A stretch of 42,133 nt of DNA from NCBI GenBank assembly GCA_017465845.1, contig JAFTVH010000124.1:1-42133 (forward strand), written 5' to 3'. This stretch comes from Lachnospiraceae bacterium. GTDB lineage: Bacteria; Bacillota; Clostridia; Lachnospirales; Lachnospiraceae. Each line of letters opens with the position of its first letter. Positions within the stretch are counted from its first letter, which is position 1. The notes under the pieces were generated by a model. That model made no database searches, was not told where the DNA came from, and saw only the letters and a program-made list of their open reading frames with translations. The position numbers were made by a program, and so were the translations under genes. Below are positions 27,777 to 36,308 of this stretch, piece by piece.

Positions 27777-29228
27777 TTAAGCGTCCTTCTCTTCCAGCAA
27801 TTTCACAAGATATTCCCACACTCTGGCGGTAGATGAGATACTCAGCGTCTCCTCAGTGGTATGGATGTCTTTCATATCCGGACCAAAGGAAACACAATCC
27901 AAATCGTCGATCTTACTGCCCAGAAGTCCGCATTCCAGTCCTGCGTGGATAGCCTCTACCTTAGGCTCTTCTCCATACATTCTGCGATACAGATCTATCA
28001 TTTTATCACGCAGCGGAGAATTCACACGATATTTCCAGCCGGGATAATCCCCTGTTACCGTATTGCTTCCTCCTGCCATGGCAGTGATTGCTTCTACTTT
28101 TGCAATCAGTGCATGTTTGGAGCTCTCGATACAGCTTCTGACGGAAAAACTTACACATAATGCGTCTTCTGTAAGCTTCATAACACCAAGATTTAAGGAG
28201 GTCTCTACCAGACCCGGCATATCGGCGCTCATAGCCTGAACACCGCCCGGAAGCGCTATCAGATAAGATGCGAGGAGAGCAGCTTCTTCTCCGGTTACGC
28301 AACTGAACGCACCTTTTCCTTCTTCGCTCACCTGTACCTTCGCACCGGGATCCTTACTTGCAAGCTCCTCCACGATCTTCATACCTTCTGCATCCACGAT
28401 TTCTGCAAATGCTGCACTATCCTTCTCTGCCACCACAATGACAGCCTTAGTTTCTCTTGGAATCGCATTATCAGCCAATCCGCCTTCCAGCTTATGGATT
28501 CCAATGGACATCCTGCGGGTAAGACGATACAGAATCCGTCCCATGAGACAGTTGGAATTGCCTCTCTCTTTATGAATCTCCGCACCGGAATGACCGCCTG
28601 CCAGCCCTTCCATGCTGACCAGATATGCGATTCCTTCCATCTCAACCGGATGCATCGGTACTTTACAATTTACTCTGGCGCCGCCTGCACAGCTTGTCAG
28701 GAAAATTCCCTCTTCCTCGGAATCAATATTCAACATCCTGTTAGCCTTCAGATTGGACAGATCAATAACTCTTGCTCCGTCCATACCCACTTCCTCATCT
28801 ACCGTGATCACCACTTCCAGACGGGGATGCTTCAGAGTCGCAGAATCTAAAAGTGCCAGACCGTAAGCTACTGCAATGCCGTCATCACCGCCCAGGCTGG
28901 TGCCCTCTGCATATATTTTATCTCCGTCAATTGCCAGACGGAGTCCTTCCGTCTTCATATCAATATCGCAGTCCGGCTTCTTCACAGCTACCATATCCAT
29001 GTGTCCCTGGATAATTACGGGGGGCTGATTCTCATAGCCTTCTGTGGCTTCCTTTACGATGATGACATTCTTCATCTCGTCCTGCTCATAATACAGACCT
29101 CTCTCCTTCGCAAAATCCACCAGATAATTGCTGATTTGCGCTACATTCCCCGACCCGTGAGGGATATTACAGATTTCTTCAAAAAAATGAAACACATTCT
29201 TTGGTTCCAGATTTGACAATATGCCCAT
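27777..29228 (-). CDS. pepD: Aminoacyl-histidine dipeptidase
   Basis: A 483-residue cytosolic M20/M25 dipeptidase. Metal and catalytic motifs: IQGHMDMVAV, GTSLGGDDGIAVAYGLA, TVDEEVGMDGA, the inserted lid domain with AGGHSGAEIHKERGN, and near the end HAGLECGLLG and IHTTEE. The length is normal for PepD, which cleaves Xaa-His and other dipeptides with zinc. AAGGAGA lies before the ATG. It is the first gene of a two-gene unit with the threonine-aldolase-like protein. The call is firm. Confidence 0.94.
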   Translation of the reverse strand: MGILSNLEPKNVFHFFEEICNIPHGSGNVAQISNYLVDFAKERGLYYEQDEMKNVIIVKEATEGYENQPPVIIQGHMDMVAVKKPDCDIDMKTEGLRLAIDGDKIYAEGTSLGGDDGIAVAYGLALLDSATLKHPRLEVVITVDEEVGMDGARVIDLSNLKANRMLNIDSEEEGIFLTSCAGGARVNCKVPMHPVEMEGIAYLVSMEGLAGGHSGAEIHKERGNSNCLMGRILYRLTRRMSIGIHKLEGGLADNAIPRETKAVIVVAEKDSAAFAEIVDAEGMKIVEELASKDPGAKVQVSEEGKGAFSCVTGEEAALLASYLIALPGGVQAMSADMPGLVETSLNLGVMKLTEDALCVSFSVRSCIESSKHALIAKVEAITAMAGGSNTVTGDYPGWKYRVNSPLRDKMIDLYRRMYGEEPKVEAIHAGLECGLLGSKIDDLDCVSFGPDMKDIHTTEETLSISSTARVWEYLVKLLEEKDA

Positions 29229-29296
29229 GATTCTTATCTCCTTCTTATATATGGAAACATTGTACCCCTTTTTCTGCTGAATGAAAAGTAATTTGT

Positions 29297-29330
29297 AAAA
29301 AAATCCCGCAAATCTGATAATTTGCGAGAT
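29297..29330 (-). terminator. Terminator after tRNA-Asn
   Basis: On the minus strand ATCTCGCAAAT pairs with ATTTGCGGGAT, followed by a run of seven T. It ends the tRNA-Gly/tRNA-Asn transcript. Confidence 0.85.
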
Positions 29331-29336
29331 CTTCAG

Positions 29337-29408
29337 CTCCCCGAGTAGGGCTCGAACCTACAACAACTCGGTTAACAGCCGAGTGCTCTACCATTGAGCT
29401 ATCGAGGA
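29337..29408 (-). tRNA. tRNA-Asn (anticodon GTT)
   Basis: A complete 72-base cloverleaf: acceptor TCCTCGA/TCGGGGA (one G-T), D stem GCTC/GAGC, anticodon stem CTCGG/CCGAG with the loop CTGTTAA, T stem GTAGG/CCTAC. Discriminator G73. CCA is not encoded. Confidence 0.95.
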
Positions 29409-29481
29409 ATACTTTATTTTAACAAAATATAGTATTATCACCTAAAAACCATTTGTCAATAAGCAAAAATAATTTTCAGGA

Positions 29482-29552
29482 AGCAGATAACGGGAATCGA
29501 ACCCGCCTCTCCAGCTTGGGAAGCTAGCATTCTACCGATGAACTATATCTGC
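29482..29552 (-). tRNA. tRNA-Gly (anticodon CCC)
   Basis: A 71-base cloverleaf: acceptor GCAGATA/TATCTGC, anticodon stem CTAGC/GCTGG with the loop TTCCCAA (anticodon CCC, reading GGG), T arm GCGGG-TTCGATT-CCCGT. The discriminator is T73, the usual bacterial glycine base. CCA is not encoded. It is 73 bases upstream of tRNA-Asn on the same strand. Confidence 0.93.
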
Positions 29553-29620
29553 ACATTATTTCTGACCACAAACAATATTATAGCACGGGGGCAGCTCTCT
29601 GTAAAGACAATTTTTCATTA

Positions 29621-29648
29621 TTGACACAATAAAAACATTGGTTATAAT
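29621..29648 (+). promoter_or_regulatory. Promoter of the Uma2 gene
   Basis: Consensus TTGACA (29621-29626) and TATAAT (29643-29648) with 16 bases between, about 57 bases before the start at 29706. Confidence 0.78.
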
Positions 29649-29705
29649 TAAAGTATAAATTAACAAAATTAATAAACACTATATTTCAATAGAAAGGAGT
29701 AAGCT

Positions 29706-30251
29706 ATGCCATTACCCAAATCCGATACCTATACAACAGACTACATTTATTCACTTCCTGATGGTCAAAGAGCTGAACTAATCGACGGCGTTGTCTATGA
29801 TATGGCACCGCCGAATAGGATTCATCAGAAGCTTATTTCCAAACTTAACTATACGATTGCGGATTATATTGATAAGCATAACGGCTCCTGTGAGGTTTAT
29901 CCAGCCCCATTTGCCGTTTTTCTAAACGAAGATGATAAAACTTACGTCGAGCCCGATATCAGCGTCATATGCGACAAATCCAAGCTCACAGAAGCAGGTT
30001 GCAACGGTGCACCGGATTTTATCATTGAGGTAGCATCTCCAGGCAGTCGCAAATTGGATTATGGCAAAAAGATGATACTATACTCCGATGCCGGTGTACG
30101 TGAATATTGGATTGTTGATCCTTCAAGAGAAAGGACTACCGTATACCGGTTTGATGAGGATGCAGCTCCAATCCTCTTCCCATTTGATCAAGGTATAACT
30201 GTCGGCATCTATGGGGACTTACAGATTAACATTGCCGAATTTCTTGAATAA
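29706..30251 (+). CDS. Uma2 family (DUF820) restriction-endonuclease-like protein
   Basis: A 181-residue PD-(D/E)xK nuclease-fold protein. The active-site elements are visible: VEPDISVIC with the Asp, DFIIEVASPGS with the Glu, then DYGKKMILYSDAGVREYWIVDP, the Lys and Tyr-Trp signature of Uma2. Uma2 proteins are abundant in cyanobacteria and scattered in Firmicutes, usually of unknown function. It stands alone with a consensus promoter and AAAGGAG ribosome site. Bases 30252-30345 hold no gene. Confidence 0.9.
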   Translation: MPLPKSDTYTTDYIYSLPDGQRAELIDGVVYDMAPPNRIHQKLISKLNYTIADYIDKHNGSCEVYPAPFAVFLNEDDKTYVEPDISVICDKSKLTEAGCNGAPDFIIEVASPGSRKLDYGKKMILYSDAGVREYWIVDPSRERTTVYRFDEDAAPILFPFDQGITVGIYGDLQINIAEFLE

Positions 30252-30345
30252 ATAAAAAACTACCCTCCATATCAGCCGGGAGCATATCAAGCACTATACC
30301 GGTAGGCCCCGACCTCCCAGCCCATTTTCACAAATAACAGGCATG

Positions 30346-30380
30346 AAAAAATCCCGGAAACATCAGCATTTCCGGGATTT
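30346..30380 (-). terminator. Terminator of infC-rpmI-rplT
   Basis: AAATCCCGGAAA (30349-30360) pairs with TTTCCGGGATTT (30369-30380); on the minus strand it is followed by a T-run 11 bases after the rplT stop. It could also end the Uma2 transcript. Confidence 0.9.
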
Positions 30381-30390
30381 ATATTTTTGC

Positions 30391-30747
30391 TTAAGCCAGT
30401 TTAGACTTTGCCAGCTCTGCTAATGTAGCAAAACCTGCTGCATCGTTAACAGCCATCTCAGCCAGCATCTTTCTGTTCATCTCAACGCCTGCAAGCTTCA
30501 GACCATACATGAACTTGCTGTAGGACAGACCGTTCAGTCTAGCTGCTGCGTTGATACGAGCGATCCACAGCTGTCTGAACTGACGCTTTCTCTCTTTTCT
30601 TCCTGCATAAGAGCTGGTCAGTGCTCTCATAACAGACTGCTTAGCTACTCTATACTGTTTACTTCTGGCTCCTCTGTAACCTTTAGCCAGTTTCAATACT
30701 CTATTATGCTTCTTCTTGGCATTTAAGCCACCTTTAATTCTTGCCAT
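30391..30747 (-). CDS. rplT: 50S ribosomal protein L20
   Basis: A 118-residue, very basic protein with the invariant start [30 protein letters not shown]-type pattern ([14 protein letters not shown] and KGYRGARS) and the C-terminal [11 protein letters not shown] / [11 protein letters not shown]. It binds 23S rRNA early in 50S assembly and in low-GC Firmicutes represses its own operon through a leader RNA. Last gene of infC-rpmI-rplT, with GGAGG nine bases before the ATG. Confidence 0.98.
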   Translation of the reverse strand: MARIKGGLNAKKKHNRVLKLAKGYRGARSKQYRVAKQSVMRALTSSYAGRKERKRQFRQLWIARINAAARLNGLSYSKFMYGLKLAGVEMNRKMLAEMAVNDAAGFATLAELAKSKLA

Positions 30748-30770
30748 GTCTCATATCCTCCTTGTCCGAA

Positions 30771-30968
30771 TTATAAATAAGGTAAAATCTTCTTCATATT
30801 CTTAACATTGGTTGCATCGGTAATTGCAGGTTTTCTAAGATTACGTTTTCTCTTAGTGGACTTCTTGGTTAAGATATGGCTCTTATAAGCTTTGCTTCTC
30901 TTTAATTTACCAGTTCCGGTTACTTTAAAGCGTTTTGCAGCTGCTCTGCTAGTCTTCATTTTGGGCAT
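30771..30968 (-). CDS. rpmI: 50S ribosomal protein L35
   Basis: A 65-residue, Lys/Arg-rich protein starting [20 protein letters not shown], the L35 signature, followed by [20 protein letters not shown]. Standard length. Between infC and rplT as in most bacteria, with AGGAGGAA before the ATG. Confidence 0.97.
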   Translation of the reverse strand: MPKMKTSRAAAKRFKVTGTGKLKRSKAYKSHILTKKSTKRKRNLRKPAITDATNVKNMKKILPYL

Positions 30969-31015
30969 AACATATTCCTCCTAAACTTATCCTTAATCTA
31001 TTTTAACTGCACGGG

Positions 31016-31522
31016 TTAGCGTTTCTCAGTTAAAAACATTGTCATACTTCTGCCTTCCACCTTGGGTGCTTTCTCAATCACAGCAACATCTGTGAGAGCC
31101 TGGGCAAAATCATCCAGTATGTGTTTGCTGTTATTCATATGTGCCATCTCGCGTCCACGGAAACGTAAGGTTACCTTTACTCTGTCACCCTTGGTCAGGA
31201 ACTTTCTTGCTGCACTGATCTTGGTGTTCAAGTCATTGGTATCAATATTGGGAGACAGACGAATCTCCTTGATTTCGATGACCTTCTGTTTCTTCTTGGC
31301 TTCTTTCTCTTTTCTGGCCAGTTCATATCTGAACTTACCATAATCCACAATCTTGCACACCGGCGGTTTTGCGGTGGGCGCAATCTTTACCAGATCCAAA
31401 CCGGCCTCGTCTGCCAGCTTCTGCGCTTCTCTTGCGGACATAATCCCCAGCTGTTGACCCTCTTCTCCAATCAGGCGAACCTCTTTGTCCCTGATCTGTT
31501 CGTTAATCATTAATTCGCTAAT
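31016..31522 (-). CDS. infC: Translation initiation factor IF-3 (AUU start)
   Basis: IF-3 keeps ribosomal subunits apart and checks the start codon. The N domain (INEQIRDKEVRLIGEEGQQ), linker (ARKEKEAKKKQKVIEIKEIR) and C domain (RVKVTLRFRGREMAH) are all normal. From the chosen start the protein has 168 residues. The ATT at 31520-31522 has GGAGGTG nine bases before it and reads ISELMINEQ. The next in-frame ATG (31510) would sit 21 bases from that site. An AUU start is the known autoregulatory hallmark of infC. The frame is open further upstream only through the terminator hairpin of the leader. Confidence 0.96.
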   Translation of the reverse strand: MSELMINEQIRDKEVRLIGEEGQQLGIMSAREAQKLADEAGLDLVKIAPTAKPPVCKIVDYGKFRYELARKEKEAKKKQKVIEIKEIRLSPNIDTNDLNTKISAARKFLTKGDRVKVTLRFRGREMAHMNNSKHILDDFAQALTDVAVIEKAPKVEGRSMTMFLTEKR

Positions 31523-31545
31523 GGTCTTGCACCTCCATAAGAAAA

Positions 31546-31575
31546 TAAAAAAGTGGATAGCATAACTATCCACCT
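31546..31575 (-). terminator. Attenuator terminator before infC
   Basis: On the minus strand GTGGATAG pairs with CTATCCAC (31553-31560 with 31566-31573), followed by a run of T. It lies between the leader and the infC ribosome site, so readthrough is needed for expression of the operon. Confidence 0.85.
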
Positions 31576-31704
31576 TGTTCCTTTCGCACATACAGATTAC
31601 GACCGTGTCTGTCTAACTGTTGTAACATCATGAACGCTTACCAGCCCGATTGCCGTAAGGTGAGAGTGGATACTCTGCTTGGTTGTCACGTGTTCTTCAC
31701 ACGC
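31576..31704 (-). ncRNA. infC-rpmI-rplT leader RNA (L20-leader type)
   Basis: The transcript from the promoter at 31711-31739 has about 180 bases before infC and ends in an intrinsic terminator. TATCCAC at 31666-31672 in the leader duplicates the 3' arm of the terminator and can pair with the 5' arm (GTGGATA), giving an antiterminator. It can also fold locally as AGAGT-atcc-ACTCT. This mutually exclusive arrangement matches L20-controlled attenuation known from low-GC Firmicutes; assignment to that exact RNA family is by position and logic. Confidence 0.7.
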
Positions 31705-31710
31705 TTTAAT

Positions 31711-31739
31711 AGGTTACCACATGTGCAGATATTTGTCAA
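31711..31739 (-). promoter_or_regulatory. Promoter of the infC operon
   Basis: On the minus strand TTGACA (31734-31739) and TAACCT (31711-31716) are 17 bases apart. Confidence 0.7.
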
Positions 31740-31750
31740 CTACTTTTTTA

Positions 31751-32071
31751 CTATTTTTCTTTAAAAGTTGCGCAGGCAGTCTCTCTGCAATCACATGCGC
31801 CGCATCCCTTGATATCTACATGGTCTGCCACACACTTATAATTACTGTTGTACATGCATTTTACAGCCTCACAGTCGATACTGATCGTCTTGCTTGGATG
31901 ATTTAAGGAACTCGTAAAAGCATCCTGTCCCTCTCTTTTCTGCGCAAAACTTTCGCAGCATGTCTCTTCAGTATTGCAGGCATGCTTTCCGCCTACCATG
32001 ATATCACCCTTGCTGCAAAGATGCTCCTTGTTATAGGTACAATTTTCCACACCACACTTTAAATCTGCCAT
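31751..32071 (-). CDS. DUF1540 domain protein, two Cys-rich repeats
   Basis: A 106-residue protein made of two DUF1540 units: CGVENCTYNKEHLCSKGDIMV with CNTEETCCESF, and CEAVKCMYNSNYKCVADHVDI with CDCRETACATF. Sixteen or so cysteines in paired patterns suggest metal binding (zinc is the usual guess). DUF1540 proteins are common in spore-forming Firmicutes; the function is unknown. GGAGG lies five bases before the ATG at 32071, which sets the start over an ATG nine codons upstream. It stands directly upstream of the infC promoter. Confidence 0.9.
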   Translation of the reverse strand: MADLKCGVENCTYNKEHLCSKGDIMVGGKHACNTEETCCESFAQKREGQDAFTSSLNHPSKTISIDCEAVKCMYNSNYKCVADHVDIKGCGACDCRETACATFKEK

Positions 32072-32211
32072 ATTTTCCTCCATTTCTGCCAAAGGCACAT
32101 TACCGGTATATGCAGGCCGTCTATGAAAGTCTGCACGAATAGTATTCTCTTTCTTTTGAAAAAATATGTATAAATTTCATTTAATCATTTCCCATTCTGA
32201 AATCAATATGT

Positions 32212-32217
32212 TATAAT
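32212..32217 (+). promoter_or_regulatory. Candidate -10 box of the DUF1846 gene
   Basis: TATAAT lies 91 bases before the start. The -35 region (near 32189-32194) is weak. No gene is seen in 32072-32307. Confidence 0.4.
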
Positions 32218-32307
32218 GTTATTATCTGTTGCAGTTCAACCTAAGCTGTAACCCTTATTCATGGCAGACTATTCTGCCGCTATATTATAAAAGAAGGAAA
32301 ACACAAT

Positions 32308-33768
32308 ATGAAAAAAGGATTTGATAACGAGAAATATCTTAAAATGCAATCCGAGCACATCATGGAGCGCATCGGCCAGTTCGACAACAAGCTTTATCTG
32401 GAATTCGGCGGCAAGCTTTTTGATGACTTTCATGCATCCCGGGTACTGCCCGGCTTCGCAGCGGACAGTAAGCTCCAGATGCTGATGCAGCTGGCGCCTC
32501 AGGCAGAAATTGTCATGGTGGTCAGTGCAGCCGATATTGAAAAAAATAAAGTACGCGGTGATCTTGGAATCACTTACGATAATGACGTCATCCGTTTGAT
32601 TGACGAGTTCCGCTCCAGAGGCCTCTATGTAGGAAGTGTGGTTCTTACTAAATTCACCGGTCAGCACAGCGCTATCCTTTATAAAAAGCGTTTGGAAAAC
32701 ATGGGCATCAAGGTATACAAGCATTATCTGATTCCAGGTTATCCTACCAATATTCCCGTTATTGTCAGCGAGGAGGGATACGGTAAGAACGATTATATCG
32801 AGACCACCAGACCTCTCGTAGTCGTGACTGCTCCAGGCCCCGGCAGCGGTAAGATGAGCACCTGCTTATCCCAGCTGTATCACGAGCACAAACGGGGAAT
32901 CCGTGCAGGATATGCAAAATTCGAGACCTTCCCTATCTGGAACCTGCCGTTAAAGCATCCGGTCAATCTTGCATATGAAGCTGCAACTGCTGATTTGAAT
33001 GATATCAATATGATCGATCCTTTCCACCTGGAAGCATATGGAATCACAACAGTCAACTATAACCGTGATGTGGAGATTTTCCCGGTTCTGAATGCTATTT
33101 TTGAGAAAATCTATGGCAAGAGCCCCTATAAGTCTCCCACCGACATGGGCGTCAATATGGTAGGTAACTGCATCATAGACGATGAAGCCTGCCGCGAGGC
33201 CTCCAGACAGGAAATCATCCGCAGATATTATCAAGCCATCGCCGGTGTGGCCGATGGTACCCGTACCGAAGAAGAAGCCTACAAGATCGAGCTGCTGATG
33301 CGTCAGGAGCAATTGACTGTCAACAACCGCAGTACGGTACTCCCCGCACTGGAGCGTGCCGAAGAGACCGGTGCACCTGCTGTTGCCATGGAACTCCCTG
33401 ATGGTAAGATCATTACCGGTAAGACCGGCGATTTGTTAGGATCCAGCGCTGCTGTCCTGCTCAATGCCTTAAAGGAACTGGCCGGTATCCCCCATGAGAA
33501 GCACATTATTGCGCCTTCTGCCATTGAGCCGATTCAGACCTTGAAGACTCAGTACCTTGGCAGCAAGAACCCAAGGCTCCACACCGATGAAGTACTGATT
33601 GCTTTGTCTGCTACTGCTGCCGCCAACGAAGATGCAACATTGGCGCTGGCTCAGCTGCCTAAACTGAAGGGCTGCCAGGTACACTCCAGCGTCATGCTTT
33701 CTACCGTTGATAAGAAAGTATTCCAGAAACTGGAATGTGATGTAACAAACGAGCCAAAACATGAATAA
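32308..33768 (+). CDS. DUF1846 family protein
   Basis: A 486-residue protein of the conserved DUF1846 family. Its N-terminus (GFDNEKYLKMQSEHIMERI, KLYLEFGGKLFDDFHASRVLPGF) is highly conserved. VVTAPGPGSGKMSTCLSQLYHE is a phosphate-binding-like loop. The C-terminal domain has TDEVLIALSATAAANEDA. Structures of the family exist but I know of no settled function; nucleotide or nucleoside metabolism has been suggested. The length is typical. It stands alone, with a terminator after it. Confidence 0.9.
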   Translation: MKKGFDNEKYLKMQSEHIMERIGQFDNKLYLEFGGKLFDDFHASRVLPGFAADSKLQMLMQLAPQAEIVMVVSAADIEKNKVRGDLGITYDNDVIRLIDEFRSRGLYVGSVVLTKFTGQHSAILYKKRLENMGIKVYKHYLIPGYPTNIPVIVSEEGYGKNDYIETTRPLVVVTAPGPGSGKMSTCLSQLYHEHKRGIRAGYAKFETFPIWNLPLKHPVNLAYEAATADLNDINMIDPFHLEAYGITTVNYNRDVEIFPVLNAIFEKIYGKSPYKSPTDMGVNMVGNCIIDDEACREASRQEIIRRYYQAIAGVADGTRTEEEAYKIELLMRQEQLTVNNRSTVLPALERAEETGAPAVAMELPDGKIITGKTGDLLGSSAAVLLNALKELAGIPHEKHIIAPSAIEPIQTLKTQYLGSKNPRLHTDEVLIALSATAAANEDATLALAQLPKLKGCQVHSSVMLSTVDKKVFQKLECDVTNEPKHE

Positions 33769-33841
33769 ATCCTGACTTGTATTTTAATCAAGCGGATATT
33801 CGCAATCCGTTTCACTACTTGCTTGATTCGTTTAAAATAAC

Positions 33842-33890
33842 AAAAAAGCCGCCGACTTCCAGTTTTTCACTGCAGCCGACGGCTTTTTCA
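33842..33890. terminator. Terminator between DUF1846 gene and thrS
   Basis: AAAAAAGCCG pairs with CGGCTTTTT; inner CCGAC/GCCGAC-type pairing extends the stem. T-runs are present in both directions, so it can serve both convergent genes. A second inverted repeat (AATCAAGC / GCTTGATT, about 33787-33827) lies before it. Confidence 0.85.
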
Positions 33891-33941
33891 TGTTTCTTTT
33901 CAACTACGATTCATTCGCCACTTTTTCATGGCACCGTGATC

Positions 33942-35903
33942 TTACTTCTGCTCTTCCTGCACTTCAATCTTACGTCTTTCCTTGGTACGGATTTCCTTAC
34001 AGATCTGGTCGATGAATTCATCCAGGTTCTTGCTTCCCTCATCACCGGCAAAACGGCTTCTTACGGATACTTTGCCCTCTTCCTCTTCCTTTTGGCCCAC
34101 AACCAGCATATAAGGAACCTTGGCAAGTCTTGCTTCACGGATCTTGAAACCGATCTTCTCGGAACGATGGTCTGTCGTTGCCAGAATGCCATTATCTTTC
34201 AGCTGAGCTTCTACCTTGGAAGCATAGTCAGCATACTTCTCGGAAATAGGAAGAACACGTACCTGTTCCGGACACAGCCAGGTAGGGAACTTACCTTCAT
34301 ACTTTTCAATGAGCCATGCCAATGTTCTCTCATAACATCCCATGGAGGTTCTGTGGATGATATAAGGACGAACCTTATCACCGTTCTGATCGATATAGTA
34401 CATATCGAACTGCTCAGCAAGCACAGCATCCCACTGAATGGTAATCATAGTATCTTCCTTACCGTAAACGTTCTTTGCCTGGATATCTACCTTAGGTCCG
34501 TAGAAAGCTGCTTCTCCTTCTCCCTCATAGAAAGGAATACCCAGTTCATTCAGCACGTCACGGATGTGTCCCTGAGTCTCTTCCCATACAGACTCATCAC
34601 CGATATATTTTTCCTTATTGTTAGGATCCCACTTGGACAGACGGTATGTTACATCCTCACCTACTCCCAGGGTATCCAGGCAATACTTAGCCAGTGCCAG
34701 ACAACCTTTGAACTCTTCCACCATCTGATCAGGTCTTACGATCAGGTGACCTTCGGAGATGGTAAACTGACGCACACGAGTCAAACCATGCATCTCACCG
34801 GAATCCTCATTACGGAACAGTGTAGAAGTCTCACCATAGCGGATAGGCAGATCACGATAAGATTTCTGGCTTGCTTTGTATACATAGTACTGGAACGGAC
34901 AAGTCATAGGACGCAGTGCAAATACTTCTTTATCCTTCTCCTCATCTCCCAACACGAACATACCCTCTTTGTAGTGATCCCAGTGACCGGAAATCTTATA
35001 CAGATCGCTCTTAGCCATCAAAGGAGTCTTGGTACGTACATAACCGCGCTTTTCTTCCTCGTCCTCAATCCAACGCTGCATGGTCTGAATCATCTTGGCA
35101 CCCTTCGGCATCAGCAGAGGCAGACCCTGACCGATAACATCTACTGTGGTAAACAGTTCCATCTCACGGCCAAGCTTGTTATGATCTCTGTTCTTGATAT
35201 TATCCAGATATTCCAGATACTCAGCCAACTCTTCTTTTTTATTGAAAGCAGTACCGTAAATACGCTGCAGCATGGCATTCTCTGATTTGCCTCTCCAGTA
35301 GGCTCCGGAAGAAGAAGTCAGCTTAAAAGCCTTGATTCCCTTTGTACTCATCAGATGAGGGCCTGCACACAGGTCCACAAAATCTCCCTGACGGTAGAAA
35401 GAAATCTCTGCATCTTCCGGCAGGTCTTTGATCAGCTCTACCTTATAAGGCTCTTCTCTCTCCTCCATGAATTTGATTGCTTCTTCTCTGGGAAGCGTAA
35501 ACTTCTCCAACTTATCACCTTTCTTGATGATCTTCTTCATCTCAGCTTCCAGATTATCCAGGTCTTCTCTGGAAAAAGGAGCGTGATCAAAGTCATAGTA
35601 GAAACCATTCTCAATGCTGGGACCGATGGTCAGCTTGGCATCAGGAAACAAATTCTTCACAGCCTCTGCCAACACATGGGAAGCTGTATGGCGGATCGTA
35701 GCCAGACCTTCCTTATCATTGGCGGTTAAAATGCTCAATTCACAGTCCTCTTCTATTACGGTGCGCAGGTCTACCACCTTACCGTTTACCATTCCTGCAC
35801 AGGCAGCTCTTGCCAGCCCTTCGCTGATGTCCAGTGCGATGTCATATACACTTTTACTTTCAGAATACTCCTTAACGGAGCCATCTTTTAATGTGATTTT
35901 CAT
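33942..35903 (-). CDS. thrS: Threonyl-tRNA synthetase
   Basis: A 653-residue class II synthetase. Order of domains: TGS (residues 1-62), editing domain with RHTASHVLAEAV (HxxxH) and the later HLM pattern, catalytic core with motif 2 (RYGETSTLFRNEDSGEMHG), the zinc ligand in LRPMTCPFQYY, and the C-terminal anticodon-binding domain (PEQVRVLPISEKYADYA, DHRSEKIGFKIREA). Full length. Charges tRNA-Thr. A T-box leader upstream indicates control by uncharged tRNA-Thr. AGGAAG precedes the ATG. Confidence 0.97.
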   Translation of the reverse strand: MKITLKDGSVKEYSESKSVYDIALDISEGLARAACAGMVNGKVVDLRTVIEEDCELSILTANDKEGLATIRHTASHVLAEAVKNLFPDAKLTIGPSIENGFYYDFDHAPFSREDLDNLEAEMKKIIKKGDKLEKFTLPREEAIKFMEEREEPYKVELIKDLPEDAEISFYRQGDFVDLCAGPHLMSTKGIKAFKLTSSSGAYWRGKSENAMLQRIYGTAFNKKEELAEYLEYLDNIKNRDHNKLGREMELFTTVDVIGQGLPLLMPKGAKMIQTMQRWIEDEEEKRGYVRTKTPLMAKSDLYKISGHWDHYKEGMFVLGDEEKDKEVFALRPMTCPFQYYVYKASQKSYRDLPIRYGETSTLFRNEDSGEMHGLTRVRQFTISEGHLIVRPDQMVEEFKGCLALAKYCLDTLGVGEDVTYRLSKWDPNNKEKYIGDESVWEETQGHIRDVLNELGIPFYEGEGEAAFYGPKVDIQAKNVYGKEDTMITIQWDAVLAEQFDMYYIDQNGDKVRPYIIHRTSMGCYERTLAWLIEKYEGKFPTWLCPEQVRVLPISEKYADYASKVEAQLKDNGILATTDHRSEKIGFKIREARLAKVPYMLVVGQKEEEEGKVSVRSRFAGDEGSKNLDEFIDQICKEIRTKERRKIEVQEEQK

Positions 35904-35968
35904 AAAGCTTCTTCCTTTCTGTCAATTTTGACAACATACTATTCTCGTTACAGTTAGCCAAACTAAAA

Positions 35969-36248
35969 CAAAAAGTCCCTTGCAATATCAGCTAAATATT
36001 GCAAGGGACGTAAATTCTTACGCGGTTCCACCCTCTTTGTCATCTTCTCTTACAGCTTTTGCTTAGAAAAATGACCACTTCATTACGCAGATAACGGCTG
36101 CTGCCGGGCTGTATTAGAGCCACTCGGAGATGGTCTTCGTCTGCTTTCGGTAAAACCGCTTTCAGCACGGAATCTAATCCGGCGGTTCTCTCTGCTGCCT
36201 TCCGCATCCTACTGTTCTCGTCAACGCTTTGTCTATTGCTCAGAACTT
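35969..36248 (-). ncRNA. T-box leader of thrS
   Basis: On the minus strand the conserved T-box GGGTGGAACCGCG lies at 36021-36033, followed by a terminator: GTCCCTTGCAATAT pairs with ATATTGCAAGGGAC and ends in TTTTTG (35969-36008). Upstream are AGAACAGTAGG and further stem I sequence. The stretch GAAGACCATCTCCGAG contains ACC, a plausible threonine specifier codon. Uncharged tRNA-Thr should favour the antiterminator. Confidence 0.92.
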
Positions 36249-36255
36249 TTCATGA

Positions 36256-36283
36256 ATTATAGTTTAGCGCTTTTTAAGCAAAA
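36256..36283 (-). promoter_or_regulatory. Promoter of thrS T-box transcript
   Basis: TATAAT on the minus strand at 36256-36261; the best -35 is TTTTGC 16 bases upstream. The T-box begins shortly after. Confidence 0.55.
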
Positions 36284-36308
36284 AGTAAAGTACTTTTTTT
36301 CATAATTG

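Noticed and set aside
33777-35285. Long open frame (502 codons) on the plus strand antisense to thrS
   Set aside because: thrS is unmistakable on the other strand. The antisense translation is Leu/Ile/Phe/Ser-rich without motifs, overlaps the terminator and has no ribosome site.
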